NCBI RefSeq assembly: GCF_032108445.1
Contig: NZ_CP134876.1
Span: 2,666,001-2,730,000 of the forward strand
DNA from: Micromonospora halotolerans
GTDB lineage: Bacteria; Actinomycetota; Actinomycetes; Mycobacteriales; Micromonosporaceae
Direction of reading: 5' to 3'
DNA length: 64,000 nt
The translations under genes were made by a program, and so were the position numbers. Below are positions 31,812-41,387 of the stretch, one piece after another (the first letter of the stretch is position 1; each line of letters starts with the position of its first letter). The notes under the pieces were generated by a model that searched no databases, had not been told where the DNA came from, and worked only from the letters and a program-made list of their open reading frames with translations.

Positions 31812-33134
31812 ATGAGCTGGGGTACGACCAGGGTGCTGGGCAACCGCGACGCCGGCCGCTACCTGGCCGGCGTGCTGGTGTCCGGCTTCGGCACGGCCGC
31901 CATGCTCCTGGTGGCCGGGATCTGGGTGAAGGACCTGACCGGGTCGAGCAGCCTGGCCGGGCTGGTCACCCTCGGCATCTGGGGGCCCACCCTGGTGGCC
32001 CCGCTCATCGGGGTGCTGGCCGACCGGTTCCGCCGCCGGCCGCTGCTGATCGCCCTGCACCTGGCCATGGCCGCCCTGCTCCCGGTGCTGCTGCTGGTCG
32101 ACTCCGCCGCCCGGGTCTGGCTGATCTTCGCGGTGATGGCCGCGTACGGGGTCAGCTTCGTGCTGATCGACTCGGCCGAGGCGGCGCTGGTGCCGACCGT
32201 GGTCCCCGGGGAGCTGCTCGGCGACTTCAACGGGCTGCGGACGACGGTCAACGAGGGCATGAAGCTGGTCGCGCCGCTGGCCGGCGCCGGACTCTTCGCC
32301 GCGTACGGCGGGCACCCGGTGGTCCTGCTCGACGCGGCCACCTTCGCCCTCGCCGCCGCGCTGCTCACCCTGATCCGGGTACGCGAGGAGCGCCCACCGC
32401 CGCCCGAACCGTGGACCCGCCAGCTCGCCGAGGGGCTGGGCCACCTGCGCCGGCACGCGGCCCTGCGTCACCTCGTCGCCTGCACCGGCGCCACGCTGCT
32501 GCTGGCCGGGATCAACGGCGCCGTCGCGTACGCCGTGGTGGACGACGGCCTGCACCGGCCACCCGAGTTCAACGGGGTGCTCGCCACCGTGCAGGGCGTC
32601 GGGGCCCTGGCCGGTGGCCTGGCCGCGGGAACGTTGCTGCGCCGGCTCGGCGACCGGCGGCTGACCGCGGTGGCGGTCGCGGCCCTCGCCGCCGGGCTGA
32701 CCCTGCGCGCGGTGCCCGCCCTCGCCCCGGTGGCGGTCGGCACCCTGGCCGTCGGGTTCGGGGTGCCGCTCGTGCTCATCACCGTCTGGACCGCCGTGCA
32801 ACGGGAGACGCCGAACGCGCTGGTCGGACGGGTCTCCGCGACGGTGAACACGCTGACCTTCGGCCCCGGCACGCTCGCCGTCCTGGCCGGCGCCGGCCTG
32901 CTGGAGCTTGTCGACCACCGGGTGGTCCTGTCGGTCGCGGCGGCCGGCGCGGCACTGCTCGCCGCCTGGGCGCTGCGCGGCGGCCCGCGCCCCGGTGCAC
33001 CGGTCGGGCCGCAGATCGCCCAGCCGGCGGAAACCGCGTCGCCGGCCACCGTGGCGGGGACCGCGCCGGTGCCGGGCGAGCCGCCGACCGCCGCCCCGGC
33101 CGGCCCGCCTGCCGGTCCGCCGGGGCGGGGCTGA
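31812..33134 (+). CDS. MFS transporter
   Basis: 440 residues, about 12 membrane helices, with an MFS cytoplasmic loop (VLADRFRRRPLLIAL, the A-motif) between helices 2 and 3. It resembles the 'enterobactin exporter EntS-like' and tetracycline-type MFS group, with no substrate to name. A Pro/Ala-rich tail of about 45 residues closes the protein. The ATG at 31812 follows GGGGAGG. It is probably controlled by the divergent ArsR regulator. Confidence 0.85.
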   Translation: MSWGTTRVLGNRDAGRYLAGVLVSGFGTAAMLLVAGIWVKDLTGSSSLAGLVTLGIWGPTLVAPLIGVLADRFRRRPLLIALHLAMAALLPVLLLVDSAARVWLIFAVMAAYGVSFVLIDSAEAALVPTVVPGELLGDFNGLRTTVNEGMKLVAPLAGAGLFAAYGGHPVVLLDAATFALAAALLTLIRVREERPPPPEPWTRQLAEGLGHLRRHAALRHLVACTGATLLLAGINGAVAYAVVDDGLHRPPEFNGVLATVQGVGALAGGLAAGTLLRRLGDRRLTAVAVAALAAGLTLRAVPALAPVAVGTLAVGFGVPLVLITVWTAVQRETPNALVGRVSATVNTLTFGPGTLAVLAGAGLLELVDHRVVLSVAAAGAALLAAWALRGGPRPGAPVGPQIAQPAETASPATVAGTAPVPGEPPTAAPAGPPAGPPGRG

Positions 33135-33145
33135 CGGCGTACCCC

Positions 33146-33181
33146 GGCGGGGGCCGGCCTGGGACGGAGCCGGCCCCCGCC
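33146..33181. terminator. bidirectional terminator between MFS and SDR
   Basis: Perfect 13-bp stem (33146-33158 with 33169-33181) between two convergent genes. Confidence 0.7.
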
Positions 33182-33185
33182 GCGT

Positions 33186-33929
33186 TCAGCTCGTGAAGCC
33201 GCCGTCCGCGTTGATCGTCGCGCCGGTCACGTACCCGCCGTCCGGTCCGGCCAGGAAGGCCACCACGGCGGCGATCTCCGCCGGGTCGGCGTAGCGGCCC
33301 AGGGCCGTGAAGCCCCGGATGGCCTCCGCGTTCGGCCCGTCCGCCGGGTTCGCGTCGGTGTCGGTCGGGCCGGGGTTCACCAGATTCGCGGTGATCCCCC
33401 GGCCGCCCAGCTCCCGGGCGAGGCCCCGGGTCAGCCCGAGCAGGGCGGTCTTGCTCATCGAGTACAGGGCGAGACCGGGGAAGACCGCCCGCTCGGCCAC
33501 GTTGCTGCCGATGCTCACGATCCGGCCGCCCTCGGTCATGTGCCGGACCGCCGCCTGGGCGAACACGAACGGCGCCCGCACGTTCACCGCGATCGTCCGC
33601 TCGACCTCGTCCGGGCCCAGTTCGCCCACCGGGCCGGTCAGGAACACGCCGGCGTTGTTGACCAGCACGTCCAGCCGGCCGAACTCCCCGGCGACCCGGT
33701 CGACCGCCGCGCGCACCGCCTCCGGGTCGGCGCTGTCGGCCGGCACCGCCAGGGCGCGCCGCCCCACCGCCTTGATCTGCTCCACCAGCTCGGCCGCCCG
33801 GTCGGCGCGCCGCTCGTAGGTCAGCGCCACGTCGGCGCCCTCCCCGGCCAGCCGCAGCGCCACCGCCGCCCCGATACCCCGGCTGCCGCCGGTCACCAAT
33901 GCCACTTTTCCGTCCAGAACTCCGTTCAT
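33186..33929 (-). CDS. short-chain dehydrogenase/reductase (SDR)
   Basis: 247 residues with the classical FabG-like design. The cofactor loop TGGSRGIG (13-20) and the Y/R pair after beta 2 (ALTYERRADRAAE) suggest NADP(H). Other signatures are NNAG, an S in SIGSNVAERA, and the catalytic YSMSK (Y-x3-K). The C-terminal TINADGGFTS is also typical. It reduces or oxidises an unknown carbonyl compound. It is a single gene. Confidence 0.9.
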   Translation of the reverse strand: MNGVLDGKVALVTGGSRGIGAAVALRLAGEGADVALTYERRADRAAELVEQIKAVGRRALAVPADSADPEAVRAAVDRVAGEFGRLDVLVNNAGVFLTGPVGELGPDEVERTIAVNVRAPFVFAQAAVRHMTEGGRIVSIGSNVAERAVFPGLALYSMSKTALLGLTRGLARELGGRGITANLVNPGPTDTDANPADGPNAEAIRGFTALGRYADPAEIAAVVAFLAGPDGGYVTGATINADGGFTS

Positions 33930-34004
33930 GCCACCAGCCTGGTCGGCGGCGGGCGGAGAGTCTGGCGGTGATCGGACGGCGCGTTGAGCGGCCGGGGAAC
34001 GACG

Positions 34005-34034
34005 AAGGGCCGGCCCCGAGCGGGGCCGGCCCTT
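34005..34034 (-). terminator. terminator of tRNA-Ser(GGA)
   Basis: 14-bp perfect inverted repeat with a minimal loop, ten bases beyond the 3' end of the minus-strand tRNA. Confidence 0.65.
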
Positions 34035-34044
34035 GCGTCGACGG

Positions 34045-34129
34045 CGGAGGATACGAGATTCGAACTCGTGAGGGTGTTAACCCAACACGCTTTCCAAGCG
34101 TGCGCCCTAGGCCTCTAGGCGAATCCTCC
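34045..34129 (-). tRNA. tRNA-Ser (anticodon GGA)
   Basis: 85-nt class II tRNA on the minus strand. Acceptor GGAGGAT pairs with ATCCTCC; the discriminator is G (34045). The anticodon loop TTGGAAA holds GGA (34093-34095). A long variable arm and the T-loop TTCGAAT are present. CCA is not encoded. Confidence 0.96.
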
Positions 34130-34210
34130 GCGAGCCAGGATACAGGTCCCCGGCGGGCGAGCCACCCCACCACCCCATGAAGATCCACCCCGGGTCGGGT
34201 AGGCTTGGCG

Positions 34211-34300
34211 GCACCCCCCGTGCGGCGTGCATCTCGTGAACCTCCCCAGGGCCGGAAGGCAGCAAGGATAAGCGGGCTCTGACGGGTGCACGGGGGGCCT
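34211..34300 (+). ncRNA. ffs: signal recognition particle RNA (4.5S type)
   Basis: A long hairpin closed by CCCCCCGTGC (34214-34223) and GCACGGGGGG (34288-34297). Its tip region contains the universal SRP core GGAAGGCAGCAAGGATAAGC. A short T-rich run follows. The position between tRNA-Ser and dnaX is the usual one in actinomycetes. Confidence 0.93.
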
Positions 34301-34409
34301 TTCTGTCTCCGGGTGCCGGTAACGTCCCTGCGGGTCAGGTCACGGGGTGGTGGGTGGTCACCCGCGGCCGACCGGCGCAGAATGGCTCGGTCGAGAGGAG
34401 GCGGGACGG

Positions 34410-37253
34410 GTGGCACTGGCCCTTTACCGCAAGTACCGGCCCCGTACGTTCGCCGAGGTCATCGGACAGGAGCACGTCACCGAGCCGCTGTCGCAGGCGC
34501 TGCGCAGCGGGCGGCTGAACCACGCCTACCTCTTCTCCGGCCCCCGGGGCTGCGGCAAGACCTCCAGCGCCCGGATCCTGGCCCGCTCGCTCAACTGCGA
34601 GCAGGGGCCCACCCCCGAGCCGTGCGGGCAGTGCGACTCCTGCCGCTCGTTGGCCACCGACGGCGGCTCGATCGACGTCATCGAGATCGACGCGGCCAGC
34701 CACGGCGGCGTCGACGACGCCCGTGAGCTGCGCGAGAAGGCGTTCTTCGCGCCGGCCCGCAGCCGCTTCAAGATCTATGTCATCGACGAGGCGCACATGG
34801 TCTCGTCGGCCGGCTTCAACGCCCTGCTCAAGCTGGTCGAGGAGCCCCCGGAGTACGTCAAGTTCATCTTCGCCACCACCGAGCCGGAGAAGGTCCTCGG
34901 CACGATCAAGTCGCGGACCCACCACTACCCGTTCCGGCTGATCCCGCCGAAGGTGCTCCGGCCCTACCTGGAGCAGCTGACCGAGGCCGAAGGGGTCAAG
35001 GTCGAGCCGGCGGTCTTCCCGCTGGTGGTGCGCGCCGGTGGCGGCAGCGCCCGGGACAGCCTCTCCGTGCTCGACCAGCTCATGGCCGGCGCCGGCCCGG
35101 AGGGGGTCAGCTACGCCCGGGCCGCCGCGCTGCTCGGCGTCACCGACTCCGCCCTGATCGACGAGATGTGCGACGCGCTCGCCGCCGGGGACGGCGCGGC
35201 CGCGTACGCGACCGTCGACCGGGTCGCGGAGGCCGGGCACGACCCGCGCCGGTTCGCCTCCGACCTGCTGGAGCGGCTGCGCGACCTGATCGTCATCCAG
35301 CAGGTGCCGGACGCCGCCGCCAAGGGCCTGATCGACGGCCCCGACGACCAGATCGAGCGGATGGCCGCCCAGGCCCAGCGGCTCGGCCCGGCGACCCTGT
35401 CCCGCTGTGCCGACATCGTGCACAACGGTCTGGTCGAGATGCGCGGCACCACCGCGCCCCGGCTGCTGCTGGAGCTGATCTGCGCCCGGATGCTGCTGCC
35501 CGGCGTGGACGACTCGTCCGGCGCCCTGCTCCAGCGCCTGGAGCGCATGGAGCGCCGGCTCACCCTGGGTGGCGCCGCGCCGCCGCCGGCCGCCGCCGGC
35601 TCCGCGCCGGCCACCCCCGCCCCGGAGGTACGCCCGGCGCCTCCCGCCCCGACCGCGGCTGCCGCCGCGCCCGACCCGCAGACCGCCGGCACGCCGGCGG
35701 CTGCCGGCGCCCCGACCGGGGCGGCCGCCGCCCGTGCCGCCGCCGCGGCGGCCGGTGCCCGCCCGACCCCGGCCGTCCGCCCGGGCGACCCGGCCGCGAG
35801 CGGCCCCGGTGCCGGTGGGCAGGGTCGCCCGGTCGACCCGGTGCCCGGTGCGGCCGCCCAGCCCGGTCCGGGCGCCCGCCCCGCTGATCGGTCGGGCTCG
35901 GCCCAGCCGGCCTCCGGTGGCTCCCCGGCCGACCGGGCGTCCGGCGGTCCGGTGGCCGACGGTCCGGCGTCCGGCGGTCCCGTCCGGCGTCCCGTCCCGG
36001 CCTCGGCGGTGCTGCCCGATCCGGCCACCCCGGAGCCGCCGCGCCCCGGCGCGGCCCCGGCCGGCGCGCTGGACGCCGTCGCGGTGCGCCGGGTCTGGGC
36101 CGAGGTCGTCGGCAAGGTCAACCGGAGCAACAAGCGGATCGCGGCGCTGATGCGCGATGCGGTGGTCCGCGACCTGGACGGCGACACGCTGGTGCTGACC
36201 GTGAAGTCGACGGTGCTGGCGAAGATGATGGCCGACCACGCCGCGGTGCTCACCGACGCCCTCTACGAGGAGTTGGGTGGCCGCTGGCAGATCCGCTGCG
36301 AGGTGGCCGGCGAGCGGGGCGCGGCGTCGCTCGGCGGCCCGGCCCGCCCCTCCGGTTCGTCCCGCGTGGCTTCCGCCGACCCGGCCCCGGCCCGCCCGGC
36401 ATCCGGCCCGGACGCCGCGCCGGCCCGTGCGTCCGGCCCGTCCGACGCGCCGACCCGTGCGTCCGGCCCGTCCGACGCGCCGGGGACCGGCGGTTCACCC
36501 GGGGCCACCGCTGCCCAGCCCGGCTCCTCGGCGAACCGTGCCGGTGGCTCAGCCGGGGCGCGGCCCGGCAACGCCGCCGGCCCGTCGGGCGGGGCCGCCC
36601 GCGCGTCGGAGCCGTCCGGTGATCCGGCGCGGCGGCCGGCCGGCCCGGCAGCGCAGGGGACGGGCGCCGGCGGGGACGACGACGAGGAGGACTGGCCGGA
36701 GCCGGCCCGACCGGGTGGCGCGGGGACCGACGCTTCCTCGGCGGCCGGCACGGGCGAGGACGACTGGCCCGAGGCCGCCCGTCCGGGTGGTGCGGCAGCC
36801 GTGGCCACGGCCCCCGCGCCGGCCGCCGTCTCGACGGCCGCCACCGCGCCCGCCGTACCGAAGCCGGCCGGACCAGCGGTCACAGCGCCCTCGCCGTCGG
36901 GCGGTGGCGCGCCGAAGAACAGCGCGATCGCGGCGGCCCGGGCGGCCGCGGCGGCCGCCGCTGGTGGTGGCCCGAGCAAGGGCCCGCGGGCGGCCCAGGC
37001 GACCCGCAAGACCGCGGACGCCGAGTGGGCCGGTGAGCCGCCCTACGATCCCGACTACGACGGGCCGGTCGCCGGCCGGTCGGCGGCCGCGGCCCCGGCG
37101 GCGCCCGCCTACGAGGGCTTCGACCCGGGCGACGAGCCGCTGGACGACGTGATCGACGAGCGGACCGCCCGGCAGTCCAGCGAGGAGCAGGCGGTGCAGT
37201 TGCTCCGCGAGGCGTTCGGGGCCGAGAAGATCGACGAGGTGGACGCGCGCTGA
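34410..37253 (+). CDS. dnaX: DNA polymerase III subunits gamma and tau
   Basis: 947 residues. The clamp-loader ATPase is N-terminal: Walker A GPRGCGKTS (44-52), a four-Cys zinc module (C-x8-C-x2-C-x2-C near 64-79), Walker B YVIDEAHMVS and sensor 1 FATTEPEKV. After the collar domain (to about 380) a Pro/Ala-rich linker leads to a tau-like domain (about 560-640, VWAEVVGKVNRSNKRIAALMRDA). A second very long low-complexity tail ends in an acidic patch. The GTG at 34410 follows GAGGAGG, giving the usual MALALYRKYRP start. It is first in a dnaX-ybaB-recR cluster. Confidence 0.95.
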   Translation: MALALYRKYRPRTFAEVIGQEHVTEPLSQALRSGRLNHAYLFSGPRGCGKTSSARILARSLNCEQGPTPEPCGQCDSCRSLATDGGSIDVIEIDAASHGGVDDARELREKAFFAPARSRFKIYVIDEAHMVSSAGFNALLKLVEEPPEYVKFIFATTEPEKVLGTIKSRTHHYPFRLIPPKVLRPYLEQLTEAEGVKVEPAVFPLVVRAGGGSARDSLSVLDQLMAGAGPEGVSYARAAALLGVTDSALIDEMCDALAAGDGAAAYATVDRVAEAGHDPRRFASDLLERLRDLIVIQQVPDAAAKGLIDGPDDQIERMAAQAQRLGPATLSRCADIVHNGLVEMRGTTAPRLLLELICARMLLPGVDDSSGALLQRLERMERRLTLGGAAPPPAAAGSAPATPAPEVRPAPPAPTAAAAAPDPQTAGTPAAAGAPTGAAAARAAAAAAGARPTPAVRPGDPAASGPGAGGQGRPVDPVPGAAAQPGPGARPADRSGSAQPASGGSPADRASGGPVADGPASGGPVRRPVPASAVLPDPATPEPPRPGAAPAGALDAVAVRRVWAEVVGKVNRSNKRIAALMRDAVVRDLDGDTLVLTVKSTVLAKMMADHAAVLTDALYEELGGRWQIRCEVAGERGAASLGGPARPSGSSRVASADPAPARPASGPDAAPARASGPSDAPTRASGPSDAPGTGGSPGATAAQPGSSANRAGGSAGARPGNAAGPSGGAARASEPSGDPARRPAGPAAQGTGAGGDDDEEDWPEPARPGGAGTDASSAAGTGEDDWPEAARPGGAAAVATAPAPAAVSTAATAPAVPKPAGPAVTAPSPSGGGAPKNSAIAAARAAAAAAAGGGPSKGPRAAQATRKTADAEWAGEPPYDPDYDGPVAGRSAAAAPAAPAYEGFDPGDEPLDDVIDERTARQSSEEQAVQLLREAFGAEKIDEVDAR
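36424..36483 (+). repeat. tandem 30-bp coding repeat in dnaX
   Basis: Two 30-bp units (36424-36453 and 36454-36483) differ at the last base only. They encode two copies of a 10-residue RASGPSDAPT-type unit in the disordered tail. Confidence 0.8.
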
Positions 37254-37337
37254 GCGCGCGTCGACCGCCGAGGAGCAGTGCCGTCGCCCGACTAGGCTGG
37301 GCGCGGCCGATCAGACGAGTGCGAGAAGGAGCCCTCC

Positions 37338-37670
37338 GTGCGCCCAGGTGGACAGCCGAACATGCAGCAGATGCTGAAGCAGGCGCAGAAGATGCAGCAG
37401 CAGATCGCCAAGGCGCAGGCCGAGCTGGCCGAGGCGGAGCTGACCGGCACCGCCGGTGGGGGCCTGGTCACCGCCACCGTCGCCGGCACCGGTGAGCTGA
37501 AGGCGATCAAGATCGACCCGAAGGCAGTCGACCCGGAGGACGTGGAGACGCTGGAGGACCTGGTCGTCGCCGCCGTGCACAACGCCGCCGAGGCGGCCCG
37601 GGAAATGACCGAGAAGAAGATGGGCCCGGTCGCGGGTGGGATGGGCGGCCTCGGCCTGCCCGGGTTCTGA
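37338..37670 (+). CDS. YbaB/EbfC nucleoid-associated protein
   Basis: 110 residues. [27 protein letters not shown] forms the long N-terminal helix, then the [48 protein letters not shown] core of the family, ending in a short Gly/Met tail. It binds DNA as a tweezer-shaped dimer. The GTG start has GAAGGAG upstream. The place between dnaX and recR is conserved across bacteria. Confidence 0.93.
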   Translation: MRPGGQPNMQQMLKQAQKMQQQIAKAQAELAEAELTGTAGGGLVTATVAGTGELKAIKIDPKAVDPEDVETLEDLVVAAVHNAAEAAREMTEKKMGPVAGGMGGLGLPGF

Positions 37671-37678
37671 GCCGGCAG

Positions 37679-38272
37679 ATGTACGAGGGTGCCATCCAGG
37701 ATCTGATCGACGAGCTGGGCCGGCTGCCGGGCGTGGGCCCGAAGAGCGCCCAGCGGATCGCCTTCCACGTCCTGTCCGCGGATCCCGCCGACGTGAACCG
37801 GCTGGCCGGCGCGCTGCGCAAGGTCAAGGAGCTGGTGCGGTTCTGCACGACCTGCTACAACGTGGCCGAGTCGGAGCAGTGCCGGATCTGCCGTGACCCG
37901 CGGCGCACGGACGAGGTGCTCTGCGTGGTCGAGGAGCCGAAGGACGTCGTGGCGATCGAGCGCACCGGCGAGTTCCGCGGCCGCTACCACGTGCTCGGCG
38001 GCGCCATCAACCCGCTGGAGGGCATCGGCCCGGACAACCTGCGGATCCGGGAGCTGATGACCCGGCTGGGCGGGGGCGCGGTCCGTGAGCTGATCCTCGC
38101 CACGGACCCGAACACCGAGGGTGAGGCGACCGCCACCTACCTGGCGCTCATGGTGAAGCCGATGGGCATCGCGGTGACCCGGCTGGCCAGTGGCCTGCCG
38201 GTCGGCGGCGACCTGGAGTACGCCGACGAGATCACCCTGGGTCGCGCGTTCGAGGGCCGCCGGGCGATCTGA
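37679..38272 (+). CDS. recR: recombination mediator RecR
   Basis: 197 residues, the normal length. The helix-hairpin-helix ([20 protein letters not shown]) is followed by a four-Cys zinc finger ([18 protein letters not shown]), a Toprim domain ([28 protein letters not shown]...[15 protein letters not shown]) and the C-terminal Walker-B-like strand. It acts with RecO and RecF to load RecA at gaps. It starts eight bases after ybaB. Confidence 0.95.
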   Translation: MYEGAIQDLIDELGRLPGVGPKSAQRIAFHVLSADPADVNRLAGALRKVKELVRFCTTCYNVAESEQCRICRDPRRTDEVLCVVEEPKDVVAIERTGEFRGRYHVLGGAINPLEGIGPDNLRIRELMTRLGGGAVRELILATDPNTEGEATATYLALMVKPMGIAVTRLASGLPVGGDLEYADEITLGRAFEGRRAI

Positions 38273-38280
38273 CCCGGAGC

Positions 38281-38327
38281 GACGACCAGGCCGGCCGGTC
38301 CCGTGCGCGGGGCCGGCCGGAGTCGTC
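38281..38327 (+). terminator. terminator of the dnaX-ybaB-recR cluster
   Basis: A 12-bp GC stem (38291-38302 with 38309-38320, one wobble) extended by an outer GACGAC/GTCGTC pair, directly after recR. The following ~280 bases to the SBP gene hold its promoter; no further gene is seen. Confidence 0.7.
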
Positions 38328-38606
38328 CGCCCATCCGGAATGTGGGACGGGTGGGATTCGCCACGCGCGCGCCACCCGGCCGGCGGCTGCCCGGTTTTGG
38401 GGTGCTGCGTCCGATCCCACTATCTGTTCCGGGCTGTGACAGGGCTGTTTGTCGGGAGATCAGAAGCTGTCAGACCCGGCCACTTGGTGTCGGCTTGATA
38501 GCGATTGCCTCACGGGCGTTCCGCATTCTGTGTGTCGTGTCATAGCCTCCCGCACACGGACTGAGTCACAACTCGGCGTGGCACATGCGCATGACAGAGG
38601 TGAGAG

Positions 38607-40277
38607 ATGCAGGCGAGCAGGCTTAAAGCGGCCGTGGCCCTCGCGGCCGCTGCCGCTCTGGCGGTCGGAGCGTCCGGCTGCGCCAAGAGCGAGCGCGACG
38701 AGGACAGCGGTGGGGCCAAGACCGGCGGCACCTTCGTCTTCGCGGGCGCCGGTAACCCCAAGAACTTCGACCCGATCTTCAACGACGACGGCGAGTCGTT
38801 CCGGCCGATCCGCCAGATGTACGACACCCTCGTGCAGAACAAGCCGGGTACGGCCGATCTGCAGGGCGCCCTGGCGGAGAGCTGGGAGCACGACCCCGAG
38901 GGCAAGGTCTGGACCTTCCACCTGCGCAAGAACGTGAAGTTCCACGACGGCACCCCGTTCAACGCCGCCGCGGTCTGCTTCAACTTCGACCGCTGGTTCA
39001 ACATGAAGGGCGCCGCCGCCCAGTCGCAGATGATCTACTACTCGGACGTCTTCGGCGGCTTCGCCAAGAACGAGGCCGAGGGCGCGGGCGAGCCGGTCTA
39101 CAACAAGTGCGAGGCGAAGGACGACGGCACCGCCGTCGTCACGATGAACCGGTACAAGGGCGCCTTCCCGGGTGCCTTCGCGCTGACCGCGCTCTCGATC
39201 GCCAGCCCCGAGGCGCTCAAGAAGTACGACGCCGACACGGTGAAGCAGAACGGCGACTCGTTCGAGTACAGCGCGTTCGCCAACGAGCACCCGGTGGGCA
39301 CCGGCCCCTTCACCTTCGGTGGCTGGGACAAGGCCAAGGGTGAGATCACCCTGAACCGGAACCCCGACTACTGGGGCGAGAAGGCCAAGGTCGACAAGCT
39401 CGTCATCAAGGTCATCGAGGACGAGAACACCCGCAAGCAGGAGCTGCGCGCGGGCACCGTCCAGGGCATCGACTTCCCGGCCCCGGCCGACCGGAAGGCG
39501 CTCTCGGGCGAGGGCTTCCAGGTCCTCGACCGCCCGGCGTTCAACATCCTCTACCTCGGCTTCAACCAGAAGAACCCGAAGCTGAAGGACCTGCGGGTGC
39601 GCCAGGCGATCGCCTACGCCCTCAACCGCCAGCAGCTCGTCCAGACCAAGGGCCCGGGTGGCACCAAGGTCGCCGACGAGTTCATGCCGGACACCGTGCT
39701 CGGCTACGCCCCTGACGTGCAGAAGTACGAGTACAACGTCGACAAGGCCAAGCAGCTGCTCAAGGAGGCGGGCGCCGAGAACCTGACGCTCAACTTCTAC
39801 TACCCGACCGATGTCTCCCGGCCGTACATGCCGAACCCGCAGGAGATCTTCACCGTCCTGGCCAACGACCTGCAGGCCGTCGGCATCAAGGTCAACGGTG
39901 TGGCCCGCCCGTGGAACGGTGGCTTCAAGGACGACGTGCAGCAGTTCGGCAAGCAGGACCTGCACATCCTCGGCTGGACCGGTGACTACAACGACCCGGG
40001 CAACTTCGTCGGCACCTTCTTCGGCCGCGCCAAGGTCGAGTTCGGCGACCAGGCGATGACCGAGATGTTCGACGCCATCACCAAGGCCGACGGCACGGTC
40101 GACGAGGCCGGCAAGAAGGCCGCGTGGGAGCAGGTCAACCGCGACATCGCCGCCAAGTGGCTGCCGGCCGTGCCGGTCTGGCACGCCCCGCCGGCCATCG
40201 TGGTCACCAAGGACGTCAAGGGTCTGGTCGCCAGCCCCCTGACCGACGAGCGATTCAACACCGTCAGCGTCGGCTGA
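38607..40277 (+). CDS. peptide/nickel-type ABC transporter substrate-binding lipoprotein
   Basis: 556 residues. The lipoprotein signal ends at the lipobox GASGC (Cys25). The SBP family 5 body includes FDPIFNDDGESFRPIRQMYDTLV, GTGPFTFGGW, LRVRQAIAYALNR and LHILGWTGDYNDPGNF. It captures a di- or oligopeptide-like solute outside the membrane for the permeases downstream. The start ATG has GAGGTGAG upstream. Expression is likely higher than that of the downstream genes because of the hairpin at 40311. Confidence 0.92.
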   Translation: MQASRLKAAVALAAAAALAVGASGCAKSERDEDSGGAKTGGTFVFAGAGNPKNFDPIFNDDGESFRPIRQMYDTLVQNKPGTADLQGALAESWEHDPEGKVWTFHLRKNVKFHDGTPFNAAAVCFNFDRWFNMKGAAAQSQMIYYSDVFGGFAKNEAEGAGEPVYNKCEAKDDGTAVVTMNRYKGAFPGAFALTALSIASPEALKKYDADTVKQNGDSFEYSAFANEHPVGTGPFTFGGWDKAKGEITLNRNPDYWGEKAKVDKLVIKVIEDENTRKQELRAGTVQGIDFPAPADRKALSGEGFQVLDRPAFNILYLGFNQKNPKLKDLRVRQAIAYALNRQQLVQTKGPGGTKVADEFMPDTVLGYAPDVQKYEYNVDKAKQLLKEAGAENLTLNFYYPTDVSRPYMPNPQEIFTVLANDLQAVGIKVNGVARPWNGGFKDDVQQFGKQDLHILGWTGDYNDPGNFVGTFFGRAKVEFGDQAMTEMFDAITKADGTVDEAGKKAAWEQVNRDIAAKWLPAVPVWHAPPAIVVTKDVKGLVASPLTDERFNTVSVG

Positions 40278-40310
40278 AGCGCCACTGACCGCTGACGCCG
40301 TACGCGGAAT

Positions 40311-40346
40311 CGGCCCGGGCCGGGCTCTCTCTCCCGGCCCGGGCCG
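40311..40346 (+). terminator. intercistronic hairpin between SBP and permease genes
   Basis: Perfect 14-bp stem with an 8-nt CT-repeat loop. It lies in the ~100-bp gap between the SBP gene and the first permease gene, where partial termination or 3'-end protection sets the SBP/permease ratio. Confidence 0.65.
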
Positions 40347-40379
40347 ACCCGCTGTTACCGAGAATCTGGTGTGTGAGAG

Positions 40380-41387
40380 ATGTTGCGAGTCATAGTCCGC
40401 CGCCTGCTGCAGCTGGTGGTGACCCTCATAGGGCTGTCCGCGCTGGTCTTCATCTGGCTGCGGAACCTTCCCGGCGGCCCCATCGAGGCGCTGCTCGGTG
40501 AGCGGGCCACGCCGGAGCGGCGCGCCCTGCTGGTCAAGGCCCTCGGCTACGACCAGCCGATCCTGGTGCAGTACGGCAAGTTCATGCAGCGGCTGCTGAC
40601 CGGCGACTTCGGCAACTCGATCCGGAGCGGCGACCCGGTCACCGAGGTGATCGGCCGCGCCTTCCCGGCCACGATCGAGCTGGCCGCGGCTGCCATGATC
40701 ATCGCTATCGGGCTCGGCGTGCCGCTCGGCTACCTCGCCGCCCGGCACCGCGCCCGGCTGCTCGACAACCTGAGCATCGCCGGCACGCTGCTCGGCATCT
40801 CGATCCCGATCTTCTTCCTGGGCTACCTGCTCAAGGACGTCTTCACCCAGAACATCCACTGGTTCCCCCCCTCGGGCCGGATCAGCACGGGTGTCGACAA
40901 CACCAACGTGACCGGGTTCTTCGTCCTCGACGGCCTGCTCACGCGGGAGTTCGATGCCACCGCCGACGCGCTGTGGCACCTGATCCTGCCGGCGCTCACC
41001 CTGGCCACCATCCCGCTGGCGGTGATCGTGCGGATCACCCGGGCCAGCGTGCTGGACGTGCTCAACGAGGACTACGTCCGCACGGCCGAGGCGAAGGGCC
41101 TGCGGCACAAGACCATCCGGGGCCGGCACATCCTGCGCAACGCCCTGCTGCCGGTGGTCACCACCATCGGCCTGCAGACCGGCGCGCTGCTCTCCGGCGC
41201 GGTGCTCACCGAGCGGGTCTACAACTGGGGCGGGCTCGGCACGCTGATCTACAACTCGATCAGCGGCGGTCGCGACTACCCGGTGCTCCAGGCGCTGATC
41301 CTGCTGGCCGCGCTGGTCTTCGTGCTGGTCAACCTCCTGGTCGACCTCTCCTACGCCTTCATCGACCCGAGGGTGCGTGTGCGATGA
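40380..41387 (+). CDS. ABC transporter permease, DppB/OppB family
   Basis: 335 residues with six membrane helices. The N-terminal signature LLQLVVTLIGLSALVFIWLRNLPGGP and the EAA loop (YVRTAEAKGLRHKTIRGRHILRNALLP) are typical of the DppB side of peptide importers. Its TGA overlaps the ATG of the next permease gene. Confidence 0.92.
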   Translation: MLRVIVRRLLQLVVTLIGLSALVFIWLRNLPGGPIEALLGERATPERRALLVKALGYDQPILVQYGKFMQRLLTGDFGNSIRSGDPVTEVIGRAFPATIELAAAAMIIAIGLGVPLGYLAARHRARLLDNLSIAGTLLGISIPIFFLGYLLKDVFTQNIHWFPPSGRISTGVDNTNVTGFFVLDGLLTREFDATADALWHLILPALTLATIPLAVIVRITRASVLDVLNEDYVRTAEAKGLRHKTIRGRHILRNALLPVVTTIGLQTGALLSGAVLTERVYNWGGLGTLIYNSISGGRDYPVLQALILLAALVFVLVNLLVDLSYAFIDPRVRVR

